The notes beneath the pieces are model-generated. The model saw nothing but the letters and a program-made list of their open reading frames with translations. It made no database searches and was not told where the DNA came from. DNA of 64,000 bases from Aquatica leii (taxonomy: Eukaryota > Arthropoda > Insecta > Coleoptera > Lampyridae): positions 10,964,937 to 11,028,936 of the forward strand of contig CM069436.1 in NCBI GenBank assembly GCA_035610365.1, in the 5' to 3' direction. The first letter of the stretch is position 1, and every line of letters begins with the position of its first letter. The translations under genes were made by a program, and so were the position numbers. This document shows positions 12,568-23,808 of the stretch, in pieces.

Positions 12568-15148
12568 CAGTGCCGTTTTTAAGATTTTGGGGGCTCTGTG
12601 CCATTCGTAATTGGGGGCCCATCTCCTTCACAAACGCAGTCAGAGAGTCCACCAACTTGAGCGCTACATCGAGAGGAAAGCTGGCACTCTGTAGACTCTT
12701 CGACGTCTCGTTGCACCTGACTAAAATGTTACTCCACATATCGGTCAGCATAACAGTGTCCAACATTTGCATTTTTTTCAAAATGCCCCAAGCTTCGTTT
12801 TGTGTTTCCGGTAGTTTTTGTTGGTCATCCATAGTCCTCAGAGCCTCAATGATGCTTGGGTAACTCTTTTGCAACGCGGATACAGCATCCGCGCGTGCAG
12901 ACCAGCTGGTATCCGAAAGACGTTTCACTACTATGCCTGGCCCGAGAGACTCTTTCAACACGTTCCAACAATGAGTAAAACTTGCAAAGAAAGTATAAAG
13001 TTTTTGCAGGAACTGGAAGTAGTCTGTTGCCTTCATGACGCACCCTGCGGCCTGCCCGACGACAAGGTTCATAATGTGCGCCAGACATGGAACGAAAAGA
13101 GCGCATGTACAGTGCTTCTTAAGTTTCGCTTGGAACCCATTGTACTGTCCTGCCATGTTTTGTGCGTTGTCGTACGTTTGCCCACGACAGTCCTGTAAAC
13201 TAATACCTTTTTCTTCAAGAAAAGTTACAACGGTATCGGACTGCGTGCCGTTCTATTAGTATGAAGTCCAGGAAACGTTCTACTGGGGAACATTCTTTTA
13301 TGTACCGCACGACGAAAGTGAGCTGATCGACGTGAGAAATATCAGGGGTAGAATCGACGCTTATCGAGTAGTACTTCGTTTCCTTCAGTTCCAAAATAAT
13401 TTTGCTCAATACTTGCTGTCCCATTATAACTATGAACTCATTGCAAATAGAAACTGACAAGTAGGAAACGTGTCCTTTAGCTTTGCTTGCATAATTATGC
13501 AAATGATCAGCACGCCCAAATAATTTCCGTTATGTTGCGATCCGATAACTTGATTGTCCCCGCGGAACGCTAGACCTCGTGATGCCAAAAATTTTATGAC
13601 CTCAACAATCCTTCTTAACACCCGTTTCCAGTAAATCATTTCGTCGTTCAGTTGAGTAGCGAGACGGTCACTTAGAAGACCAACGCTCTTCTTTCGTGAC
13701 GAATAAGTCAAGATGGCTGTCTGTGTCCCAAACTGTTCTCGTGTTCCTAAATGGAAGCCCCGGAATGTTTCCAATCGTTGAAGCCTTTTGAAGAACTGAA
13801 GGCGGTACACGCGGGTGAGAAAAGGCGACACGGAAAGCAGAACAAAACTTTCTGTGTTGGAGAGTATAAAAGCCAAGATCTGTCAACTGTCTCGCCGTTA
13901 TGCAGTTTAAAAAAAAAACCGATGGGTTCAGACACCGAACTTTTACTTTTCCATTGTGTTCCGTATAACTTCTGGCCGAATCAGAATAATCGCATTTTCT
14001 GTTCTGGAAAAATTCAGGTCCCTTACTAATGCAGATAGAGCGATCATCCACTGTGAATTGCAACCAGTTTGCAGGGTCGAAATGAGTGTTACTGTCTGAT
14101 GAGTTTCCTATAGGTCTCCAGTTTGAGGTTGTTGCAACTCTTCACAGTCGCGGCAAAGAACTGTGGAAGCGGCAGTATTTGTTGAAGTCGATAGAGTTGC
14201 ATCTTTTTGAGCAACGGGTGATGGAGACAGTTGCAACTCTTTGTCGGAATCGGAGCTGCACTATCTGTCGGAATCGGAGCTGCAGATTCTCGAACTGTTG
14301 GTGATGAAAAGTATTTGGTCAGCTTGGGCAATTTCAAGATCATTTGTTTTTCTTCCGCAGCTTTTCGCCTCTTTGCCGCGCCACTTTGATAAGTCCGATG
14401 CATCTTTCTGATTCAATCAAATACATGTTAAACTAAGTAATAATTATCGTTTTCGTACGTATTAAATTAATTTTTAATTTGAACTCATATTCCTTTCTAT
14501 ACTTACGTAATGATAATTTATGAATAATTTGGCTGAAAGTCAACCACGAATTCGTGAAGAAAATAAATGTAGGTACATAAAGATGTAGACATTAAATTAC
14601 GCGTTTTGTTTAGAGGTAAAGATAAAAGTAGTGCGATCTATCATTATTCTTAGGTTCGAACGACTACATCTTGTTCTTCGATGCAATGTTTGTCAATTTT
14701 AGCAATTCTCCTTGTAGATACTGTTTTCGTCCAAATTTTATGACGACTTCTACAGAAAAGTTGTGTTCAGCGGCGGGCTTTTGTCGATTGAGAAGCAAAG
14801 CTGCCAGTGTTATCAAACTCTCAATATTACCATTGTATTTATATCTTATAAATACAATGATATTACCGACAGCGGCAAATCATTACCGACCGTTGATAAG
14901 TTTATATTCATTTCGAGATTAGATATAACGAGATGTTCTTACTTGTGTAACTAATTCATAAAAATAACGGTCAGGATTTTTTAATTTCTGTTACTCGTAG
15001 GCATTAAATTTCATTAAGATTAAATCTATAACAAAAATGTCAATGATTTTTTGTTGTCACAAAATTTTTTTCAATCGCACAAACTTTTGGGGGCCCCCAG
15101 GACCTCGGGTCCCTGGGCCCAAGTGGCCCGTGTCTAAAAACGGTACTG
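12568..15148 (-). mobile_element. hAT element with perfect 8-bp target-site duplication
   Basis: Left end CAGTGCCGTTTTTA and right end, read inward, CAGTACCGTTTTTA form the terminal inverted repeats (13 of 14 match). They are flanked on both sides by TAGATACG (12560-12567 and 15149-15156), the 8-bp duplication expected for hAT. Subterminal sequences are G-rich (TTTGGGGGC; TTGGGGGCCCCC). The total length is 2581 bp. The coding part is minus-strand and lacks the 3' end of a full hAT transposase gene. Confidence 0.93.
12590..14403 (-). pseudogene. hAT transposase (ZMYM1-like, TTF zinc finger), frameshifted and 3'-truncated
   Basis: Order on the minus strand: an N-terminal basic start (MHRTYQSGAAKRRKAAEEKQ, 14403), a Pro/Thr-rich linker, then the TTF-type zinc-finger zone (WLLYSPTQKVLFCFPCRLF, near 13870). 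After frameshifts near 13670 and 13500 comes the DUF4371-like block (LKETKYYSISVDSTPDISH) and the catalytic-domain zone GQTYDNAQNMAGQYNGFQ, CALFVPCLAHIMNLV and DTSWSARADAVSAL. Known: these are consecutive blocks of TTF/ZMYM1-like hAT transposases, which end with a SVA.AERSFSKLK dimerisation block. Here the frame instead runs from LTAFVKEMGPQL straight into sequence that forms the terminal repeat, so the dimerisation domain was deleted. The product would be inactive; mobilisation would need enzyme from elsewhere. Confidence 0.9.
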
Positions 15149-15156
15149 TAGATACG

Positions 15157-15555
15157 GATACAAGATCTTTAATTAGGATCTAGATGCAGTATCTAGATAC
15201 AAGTATCTAAATACTACCAAATACTGCCTACAATACCTTTTAGTTTTGAATAACACATTCTTATCAATTAGCATAAGTATAAAGGAGAAGGTATATTGTT
15301 AAATGGAAGAAATTTACTTAAAATTGCAATGGATGAATAGGTACGTACGTACGTAGTGATAAGATTCAAATGAAGTTAAAAATCATGATATTGGAATTGA
15401 ATTTTGAAAGTTAGGGACACACTTTGTAATGACACTGGTAATGACCAGACAATGTTAATTAACTCTTAACGCTAATGTCATTTTTTGTGTGTTACCTACA
15501 TAGACCAAATTTTCAATTAGCATCGTTATTCGCAACCATTCTTCATAAGGTGAAC
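15157..15555. other. Internal non-coding part of the MULE
   Basis: No frame. Contains several copies of the palindromic word ATCTAGATAC and relatives (15150-15225); the hAT target site at 12555-12567 is another such word. There is a short ACGT run near 15345. Probably the 5' region of the FLYWCH gene. Confidence 0.4.
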
Positions 15556-17090
15556 ATGGAGGTGATCAAATCTAACAAAGATGGTAAAAAGTTATGTTTT
15601 AATGGCTATATGTATGTAGTACATAAACAGTGGTCGATGGCGATGTGCTAAATATAGTTCGCTCAAGGTGAGTAAAGTATCTATTAATTGCTATTATTAA
15701 TTTTACTTTTTGAGTCGAGACCGGATTTATCCGTTTTGGCACTATTAAAACTAGGTACCTATTTTGGCATGTGTGTGTAGTGACATAATAGTTTTTTATA
15801 TTAAAGTATGCCCTTTTTGGTTTAACCAACAATGTTTATGAATTTGTTATCCTCATTATAGTGTACCTCCAGCACACAACCTGTTCAAGAAATAAAACAA
15901 AGGGCTAAAAACACCTTAGCAAAACCGCTTCAAATATACGCCGAAGGAGTAGCAACAATTGACGATGGAGCTCGCGCAGCAATGCCTGGTGAAGATTCAA
16001 TACGAATAACTCTCAGCAATCATAAAAGACCCAATATAAGAGAACCACAAACATTAGAAGAATTGTTCATTGAAGGTGAGTTAAGTTTGTTAAATATCGT
16101 ATGGCTTGTTATAAATTAATGTTTATATTTTTTCAGTTGATTTGTGTACTACCGGAGAACCGACTCCTGAAAGATTCCTGCTTGAGGACACTAGATCAGA
16201 ATCCGAAGAACGGGTCATAGTTTTTGCAACACATGACTTTCTTGGACATCTTTCGGAATCGTCAACATAGTTCATTGATGAAAATTATTCAGTTGCACCA
16301 CCCCTATTCACACAACTATATGTTGTCGGGGCAAAAATAACGGAAATCTTTATAACATGTACGTATGCTTTGTTACAACGAAAAACTCAATCAACTTACG
16401 AAACGATGTTTCAAATACTTCATCGGCATTGCGAACAACAAAACTTGTATTTTCATCCAACACATGTCCATATGGATTTCGAGAAGGCTTCTATGGAAGT
16501 AGTACCTACTGTCTTTGGACAGCACCCACAGGAAAGTGCAAGAACTGGGATTGGAAGGTCGATACAGAGAGAACCCAATATTTTCAAAATTTTGTGATAT
16601 GTTCGACGGATTGGCTTTTCTGCCTAGAGAGAATATTAGAGAAGGTATGGCGTATTTGCAAGAAAATATTTCTTAAGAAGAGGAAGATCTGTTAGTTTAC
16701 TTTAACAATACATATGTATCCGCTCCAGTACAGTTGCGAAATATTCCGCCAATTTTTCCACCTGAAATATGGAACGTCCACTATATTACCTTACAAAAAA
16801 GACAAAGAAAAATTAACCACACCGAGGGGTGGAATCACCGATTCGCTAATTTAGTGGGCCAAAATCATCCCACGGTCTAGGTTTTAATTATTAAAATGCG
16901 CCAAGAGGTAGCTGCCGACAAAACAAAATTGCAGCAACAAAATTTACGCCGATTAATTAAATAATTAAAAAAAAGAAACCGAAATATGTACTGCTCTAAA
17001 ATCAACTCAAAAATATCTGCCAAGAATACAACGCCGGTCAAAGAGATTTGATAAATTTCTTAGAGGCAATAATTCACAATATTAGGTTTA
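15556..17090 (+). pseudogene. MULE transposase with N-terminal FLYWCH zinc finger, three exons
   Basis: Exon 1 (from ATG 15556) encodes the first half of a FLYWCH finger: VIKSNKDGKKLCFNGYMYVV then W....C. It is followed by a donor AAG/GTGAGT at 15667 and an acceptor TTATAG at 15861. Exon 2 (15862-16075) holds EIKQRAKNTLAKPLQ and ends AAG/GTGAGT; a TTTTTTCAG acceptor at 16136 opens exon 3. Exon 3 contains FIDENYSVAPPLFTQLYVV and FHPTHVHMDFEKASMEVV, the DD part of the MULE catalytic core, then decayed NHRFANLVGQNHPTV (about 16835). Known: DNA-binding FLYWCH finger plus MULE core is a widespread animal transposase type. Stops at about 15649 and 16269 and later frameshifts show it is dead. Confidence 0.8.
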
Positions 17091-17251
17091 ATTAGTATAA
17101 ATGGTAGTATTATTGTGTTTTATATATTATAAGTCATGCCAATTCTTTTGAAGGTGCTTTGTAAATAGTTTGCTAATAGAATATCTCAACAAACAATTTT
17201 TTAAATTTTAGTCTCAGTAAACAATAATTAATTCTAGCATGGTTGCATTGC

Positions 17252-17336
17252 GGGGGTTTTTATTCCGAGTTTTTTTTCTGGAGGTTTTTTTCCGGGGTTT
17301 GTTTTCCAGGGGATTTTTTTCCAAGGTTTTTTTCCG
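17252..17336 (+). repeat. Right terminal inverted repeat of the MULE
   Basis: GGGGGTTTTTATTCCGAG at the inner end and CCAAGGTTTTTTTCCGACAC at the outer end; T-tract/GG subrepeats complementary to those at 12344-12418. Confidence 0.75.
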
Positions 17337-17358
17337 ACACTTCTATTATGTATATATA

Positions 17359-18901
17359 CTGGGTGTCCTACGAGGTACTGTACATACTAAAATGGTATGT
17401 TTCTTAGGTCAATTTAAGTAGAAAACGTCCTATAAACATAGGTCCAATTCGCCATAGTTACACAGATACAAGCGTTCAAAGTTTATAACTGATCACACAT
17501 TTTTTGAAAATTATTCTTAGTCAACTGGAAAACAAAAGCCGAACAATATGTCATTTATTGCTTTCTTTTCTACTAATGTCACAGTCGATTTTATTAAATG
17601 AAGTGTAATTTAAATGCAAAATGCTTTCTCATTTTTCTAACGAAGAGTATGCTGATATCATTTACATTTATGGATTTTGTGATGGAAATGCAAGATCTGC
17701 CGTTAGGGAATATGAACGAAGATTTCCCAATAGGAGGGTGCCAAATCACCAAACCTTTTCTTCTGTGTTTCAACATGTACGGACTCATAGTTCGTTTCCA
17801 TCAGTTTCAACAAGAACTGACCGTCCTGTGCAGTTAAATGTGAATGAGCAGGAAAACATTCTACAGATGGTTGATCGGAGTCCAGGGTTGAGTACTAGAA
17901 GAATTTCTTCTCAAACGGGACTCCCCCGTATGTCAGTATGGCGAACATTACATGATGGGCTTTTGTATCCCTATCACATAGAACAGGTTCAGCATCTGGA
18001 ACCTGGAGATTTTGCTGCCCGGTTAAATTTCTGCCACTGGTTACAGGTAAATCCACAATTAGTTCCATTCATTTTATTTAGCGACGAGGCGCAATTTACT
18101 AGAGATGGAGTGAACAATACACGTAATTCTCATTTGTGGTCATATGAAAATCTACATGGCACAACAGAAACTAACTTTTAGCGCAGATTTTCTGTTAACG
18201 TATGGTGTGGCATGATTGACGATCAACTTATTGGACCTTTTTTCTTTGAGGAACGTCTGACAGGAGAAGCATATGCTAACTTTTTGCGAAATGAATTGCT
18301 ACCGCTTTTGGAAGAAGTACCTTTACTAACAAGACAACAAATGTTTCTGCAACATGATGGAGCTCCTCCACATTTTAGTCGGCATGTGACCGAATATCTA
18401 AATGTTGCTTACCCCAATAGGTGGATTGGGCGTGGAGGCCCGCATGCTTGGCCACCGAGATCGCCCGATCTCACATCTTTGGACTTCTATCTGTGGGGTC
18501 ATGTGAAAAGTTTAGTATACGAGGTAAAAGATAATACCAGCGCTGAACTAATACAGCGTATACTGGATGTGTGTCAACAAACACGGAACAACCAGCAGGT
18601 GCTTCGAGCGGCTACTCGGTACATTTTAGATCGCAGCCGTCGTTGTATTAATGCCGAAGGAGGTTATTTTGAGCATTTGATGTAATTTTTTTTGTTTGTT
18701 TTTTTTATGTTTGTTTTGTAGTTCGATTTTCTGTTTTCAATAATAATACTTTTCAAAAAATGTGTGAGCATTTATAAAATTTGAACGCTTGTATCTGTGT
18801 AACTATGGCGAATTGGACCTATGTTTATAAGACGTTTTCTACTTAAATTGACCTAAAGAACATACAATTTTAGTATGTACAGTACCTCGTGGGACACCCT
18901 G
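17359..18901 (+). mobile_element. DD41D Tc1/mariner-superfamily element, copy 1
   Basis: About 165-bp terminal inverted repeats (17359-17520 and 18735-18901) begin CTGGGTGTCC / CAGGGTGTCC and are flanked by TA on both sides (17357-17358, 18902-18903). The length is 1543 bp. A near-identical copy in the opposite orientation lies at 40858-42405. It sits about 20 bases beyond the right repeat of the MULE. Confidence 0.92.
17621..18685 (+). pseudogene. DD41D transposase (rosa-like), one premature stop
   Basis: A Tc1/mariner-superfamily DDE transposase that cuts and pastes the element at TA sites. From the ATG at 17621: an N-terminal helix-turn-helix of the DUF4817 type (FSNEEYADIIYIYGF, NARSAVREYERRFPNR), a second HTH (GLSTRRISSQTGLPRMSVW), then the catalytic core. 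The first Asp is in LFSDEAQF, the second in QHDGAPPHF, the third in SPDLTSLDFYLWG. I count 41 residues between the second and third, which defines the DD41D group (described as 'rosa' elements in insects). Length about 355 codons is normal. A TAG at 18179 lies between the first and second catalytic Asp; otherwise the frame is intact to the stop after EHLM at 18685. Confidence 0.93.
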
Positions 18902-19126
18902 TATATAGACTTTTTTGTGGTTTTCGTAATTTATTATTCTAGAGAACAGAATTTAGCGTTTCGGTTACTGCTCTACCTTTATTGGTTCCTTTTTTAGATT
19001 TCTTTTTTACTGTTGTTTGATATTTACTACATTTTACTCCTTTTATTGTGCTGGTGTCTATGATTAGATCGTTTATTTCTTAATTGTCTACTATGAAATA
19101 TTTTTCAATTTTTTTGCAATTTTAAC

Positions 19127-20205
19127 TCAAATGTTTGTCATGGTGATACAAAATATGCTCAATGATAATAAGTGAATCTTTGAGACGGCTTTAGTAAAAA
19201 GTGAAATGACATAAAAAATCAGAAGAAAATCCTTGGACTCAAGCTTTACAGATTTCAAACTTTGAATGAAATGATGAGAGTTAGAGATGTGAGCAGATGT
19301 TTTACCTGTAAATTTGAAGAAAAAATATTGAACAAAAACTTGCTTGTAAGTAAGAGATTGGATAATATTGACAATAAGTTTAAAAGGTACACCTTGTTGT
19401 TCAAAATCTGAGAAAGTAAGTTGACGTTTGGTTTCACAAAGTAGATTAGAAGACTTGATGATCTTGCTAACCTTGTGTTCAAACTTTAAAGTGAGATTTC
19501 GAGTGAAAGAAGCGTACATATTCTTTGACAGAATAGAATATATGTTGTCAACGTATTCAGTTTGATTAAAAATAATATTCAAGAATACGAATGGGATTTG
19601 AAACGTGGCGGGTAGATGTTTGATAGAAGACTCAAAAGCACATAAAATGGGTTTGGGAACAACAAAAAATTCTAACTTTTAGATACCACAAATTCCTGTT
19701 CTGAAGTAAGGTGCTAACTAGATAAATACCACTTTCACTGAGCCAATTTTGTGACAAATTTTAGTGGTTGGTTGTAGAGTAGCATTAGACTGCTAGGAAA
19801 TAACACTGTTAAAGAAATTCTAATCAACCAAAGATAAAGTGTTGGTCAACTCAAAATGGAGATAAAAGAGTTGCTTAGAAAGTGTGTCTAACTGTTGTCT
19901 GGTTTGCTTAATCCGTTTGCGTATCAAAGCTAGACTAGCACGTTAAAAAATGTTTTAAGAAGAACTTGTTTGAATGTGGTGTTTGATTTTTAGGAATGAC
20001 GTTGTGATCCCAACAAGGAGTAAGAAAAGTTAAAATGCACAAAAATTTTACGAGTTTGTGATGAAGTTTGGAAAATACTAGAATTTTAGAAGAAATTCTC
20101 TTTCCCTAGAGATTTTTAATAGAACTGCGAAGGTTTCTACGGCCGGCGTCTATACTACGATTAGAAGATTTTCCGGGATTGAACATCAACACGGTCCAAA
20201 CCTGG
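19127..20205 (-). pseudogene. Penelope-like reverse transcriptase fragment, second family
   Basis: The open part (19582-19127, minus) contains NLLCETKRQLTFSDFEQQG, SLTYKQVFVQYFF, SNSHHFIQSLKSVKLESKDF and FYVISLFTKAV, the last matching the 'SFDVTSLFTK.P' RT block. Farther upstream on the minus strand (to about 20200) interrupted frames look like the PLE N-terminal basic zone. The YVDD palm and the GIY-YIG domain are absent. Similar in type to 8940-9780. Dead and truncated at both ends. Confidence 0.65.
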
Positions 20206-22245
20206 AAAACGTTCTAATTTTAGTATATACTCCGAACGTGAAAGCTATAAATAATATAGAATATATAGAATATATTTATTTTACCAATTCAAAAACATTT
20301 GTTTGGCAGCGTTAAGTACAAAAATAAAGCACATTATAAAAATTTGTGTTTGCTTTGTTGTGTCAAATTTTTACTTTTATAAATTTGCAATTTACATTTG
20401 AAATAAAAATAAAAAAAATAGTAATTTCTATTGACACTTATCAAACAATAGCTGCACTTAGTTTTTTTGAACAAGATTTAATGCTTCGTATTGTTTGTTT
20501 TGCGTATTACGCATTAGACCAATTATTTAGAACAAAAAAAGTTTTTTAAAATGATTTTTTCGCATTTAATAAAATTAAAAAAAAAATCGTATTATCAACA
20601 TCTAAAGCAGAGGTTTTTTGTGTCGTAGACTCCTTGCCATGTTTTTCGGTTTTGGGTAAATTTCTAACTGTAGTAAAGTTTAGTGTTAAAAAAAGTAATT
20701 ATTATTAAATTTACTGAGCAAGCTCCTGTATATAGGCAATCAGCAATCTTCTAACACTACCTTTACTGTTTTTGTAAGTCATTGAAATTGTAATTCCAAT
20801 TTTTGTTAATTACTGATATGTGATCTTTTGTAAAATCAGAGAATAAAGTCAATAAATTTCTTATAAGTACAATGAGATTTATTGCTTAAAAACAAAGAAA
20901 GTTTTAAGTTAAAAGAAAGAAAAAAGACTGGATTTTACAAACATTTGTATGTAAAAATTATGTATATTGTGAAATCATAAATATTTGTTATAAAATTGTC
21001 ATCATGGATTATGTCCTTAGTGTTTGTTGTTTTTCTATATTTACATAATTTAGAGGTTTTTTTTTTAATTTGTCATTTAATTTTTATATCTTTAATGTGC
21101 TTTTAATTAATTTTCTATGAAAAAACAAATAGCCAAATATGTTTTAGTTAATATCTTTCTAATAAAATTTCTCACAGGAAAAATCTAATGTTAGCATTGT
21201 TTAGAACAGTTCGATAAAACGAGTTTAATTTATTTGATGTTAATTTATTGTGATTAATTAGTTTTTATAAGATGGTGAGTTTAAATTACATACAAAATAT
21301 AGACATCTGTTATATTTACGTTACTAAAAAAGTTGCACGCTTAAATCTTCTAACAGCAGATTTAAGAAATATATATAAAATACTAAACGATGCTATTAAG
21401 ACGTACAAAAACTAATATTATCATAAAGCTAAAGGTAAATAACATCTATGTACATCTGTTTCGACAGTCGGTATTAACGCTGTCGGCTGAACAAGATCGT
21501 TTCTAGACTTGTTTGTAGCTGTATAATTCTACTATATTAACTAACACATGATAATTACGTTATTGTGATCAATCGATTGAAGCCTGAAGGCACATAAAGC
21601 AAGAATTTAATTTAATGAAAAACGTGCAAACGTCTTTATCTATGGTTGAAAACTATTATTTAAAGTCTCTAAGTTTATAATCAAACCGAAGAAAACTTTG
21701 AACCATTAAAACAATTTCTATACTTTTTAAAAATAAAGTTTTACTTAGCAAAACTAATATAAAACCTTTATACAAACTTAGTTACAGGTCACTGATATTT
21801 ATTTGCTACCTATTTTAACAAGAGTTACAAAGAATAACCGTAAATATATAGATTTACAGCTATTTTTTACACGTAGTAACTTACACTAGGAGACGGTAGT
21901 GCTATCAAATGTTGTTTATTGTTATAAAGAATGTTTGCATAAAATGTCTGATAAAAAACTAAAAAACATGTTTTAGTTATATACATAATATTTGTGTAAG
22001 TCGTTAAAATAAATTAAAGTTTAAACTAGCAACAATTGGCGTCAGGTGTGGGACGCAATATCTTAATGCTTTGGTAAAATAAACAAGTAATAATACATCA
22101 AGTTTTTATGTTTGTTTATAAACTGTGTAGTCATAGCAATTAGTCTGTTTCAGTTTACTAAGCTTTTATCAGAGCATATAAATTAATAATTAAAACCTGA
22201 TGGTAATTAACAAATTGCGTTAGTTATATAACGAAATAAGTGAAC
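20206..22245. other. No gene seen
   Basis: Very AT-rich. An open frame of 67 codons at 20346-20549 has low-complexity composition and no recognisable motif. Confidence 0.5.
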
Positions 22246-22250
22246 GAACA

Positions 22251-22620
22251 ATGGCGGCAAAGAGACTTTGTGAATTAAAGGTCGCGGATTTAAAAAGAGA
22301 ACTTAAAGAATGTGATTTAGAAATTGCAGGTTCTAAAACAGTCAACAACAAAAGTTTCGCAAAAATCTTAAACAAAACGCTATATATGTTGATCCGTATT
22401 TGTCCAACGTAATGGATTTTGATACTCTTATTAAGAAAATGAAAGAAAAGGGAACAAAAATATTGCAAACATTCTAAACAAAAACGATACGAAAATTCTC
22501 AGAAAATAAAAAAAAGCTGCTGGAGTTTAAAAAAAATGCGCTAAAAAATCGCGCTCTAAGCCAAAAGTAGTTTATAATTATAACCAAAGTAACCGCGAAA
22601 ACTTAAGTTTCTAGAAAACA
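22251..22620 (+). pseudogene. SAP-domain gag-like fragment
   Basis: From ATG 22251 the frame reads MAAKRLCELKVADLKRELK followed by ECDLEIAGSKT, a clear SAP motif (a DNA-binding helix-hairpin-helix of about 35 residues). Soon after, stops and frameshifts break it; the remaining part is Lys-rich and ends near RSKPKVVYN (about 22552). Known: in insects, SAP domains of this form ('LKV.DLK.ELK...L...G.K..L') often begin gag-like proteins of LTR retroelements. Inferred: a gag remnant. A short block at its end recurs at 34657-34689. Confidence 0.45.
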
Positions 22621-22624
22621 AATA

Positions 22625-23805
22625 CAAATCAACATCGAAATTTAAATTAGTTGCCATTGTGATAGAATCAGAAGCAAATAGATCATCGGGAAAAAAACCA
22701 CTCAGAACTTTAAGGTTGCGCTTTCATGTTTTGTTGATAAAGTTTCACGATTAACCTACCACAAACAATTTGAGATCACAGCTATAGCTAATAGCAAGTG
22801 AAACAATGACTTAAAGGGGTACATCTTTAATGGCTTTACATGCAAAAGCGCTTGGAACTCTGCAGATCTTGTTACCACCTCCAAAAAAATTATAAAATGG
22901 TTAATTTTACGTCTAAAAATAAAATATAAAAATGCTCATCTGCAATAAGTATTCCAAGTTTAAATAAAGAATTGGTTTTAAAAAACTACAGCAATTTTTC
23001 AGAGTTTGAAGTTGACACCGCTTGCGTATCCTATAGCACCAGACACCTAGCACAATTGGTTGTTCAAACTTTTCAAACGGTAACAAAGCAACAAAACGCA
23101 GCAGACCTTACGGTTAACCCGACCTAAGCTTTTAGATGACGCTTAACTCATGTCTTGTAGATTAAAGCGAGCTATATTTTTTTGTGTTAATAAAATTCAG
23201 GTTACATAACAATTTATTACTTCCAACATTTATTATTAAAAAGCGGACAGTCAGGCAAATGCCTGGAGCCTGCTTATTTTGCCTTTTTGTGTAACTTTTT
23301 GTCTTTTTTGTTTTTTTAAAGAGTATTATTATATATTGCCTTTTTACATATAAATTTTGAAAAGTTTGTGTAAACAGTATTACAGAATTTTACTTAAATT
23401 ACTTATAATAATATAATTAACATTTTTTGTTCAAAACGTTTTACCACGAACCTATAAATAACAACAGGGATTTTCATGTTTTGTGAAACAACGGTTTCCA
23501 GAAAACATTAAATACAAAAGCCGCTTATATAGAAGAACTACTGTAAGAATTTATACTAGGATTATGTACAATGACATTCTTAACAGAACACTATTTACAA
23601 AACCGGAAGGATTTCGGAATGAATCATATTTTATAGGTCTAGTCAGTGCCTAAGTAAAGCAAACAAATATAGATTTTAATTCTGTCCGGTGGGATTTTTT
23701 TAATGACTGAAACACATGACTAAAATAATCTTTGTTTGTTATAAATACCTAAGATATTGTCACACTGTGATAGTCTATTGCTGTTGTGCTGTGAGTAAGT
23801 TTTAA
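22625..23805. other. No supported gene
   Basis: Broken frames to about 23130 may be the downstream part of the SAP-domain element, but no protease, RT or integrase motif is recognisable. The rest, to 23800, is AT-rich. Confidence 0.35.
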
Positions 23806-23808
23806 AAA

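Larger units (their letters stand above)
12344..17336 (+). mobile_element. Mutator-like (FLYWCH/MULE) element carrying a nested hAT
   Basis: Long inverted repeats (12344-12418 and 17252-17336) enclose a MULE-type transposase gene on the plus strand. Removing the nested hAT (12568-15148 plus one 8-bp target copy) leaves about 2.4 kb, a normal size for such an element. Known: MULEs have long terminal repeats and usually make 8-10-bp target duplications. I could not identify a matching duplication at the outer ends, so the exact borders are uncertain by several bases. Confidence 0.75.

Noticed and set aside
12570..13259. Several plus-strand open frames of 70-126 codons
   Set aside because: They are antisense shadows of the minus-strand hAT transposase, whose conserved blocks explain the open reading.
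15340..15356. ACGT tandem run (TACGTACGTACGT)
   Set aside because: Too short to be a meaningful satellite or regulatory array.
17239..17421. Open frame rich in Phe/Gly/Arg
   Set aside because: It is translation of the T-tract/GG subrepeats of the MULE terminal repeat and part of the DD41D terminal repeat, not a protein.
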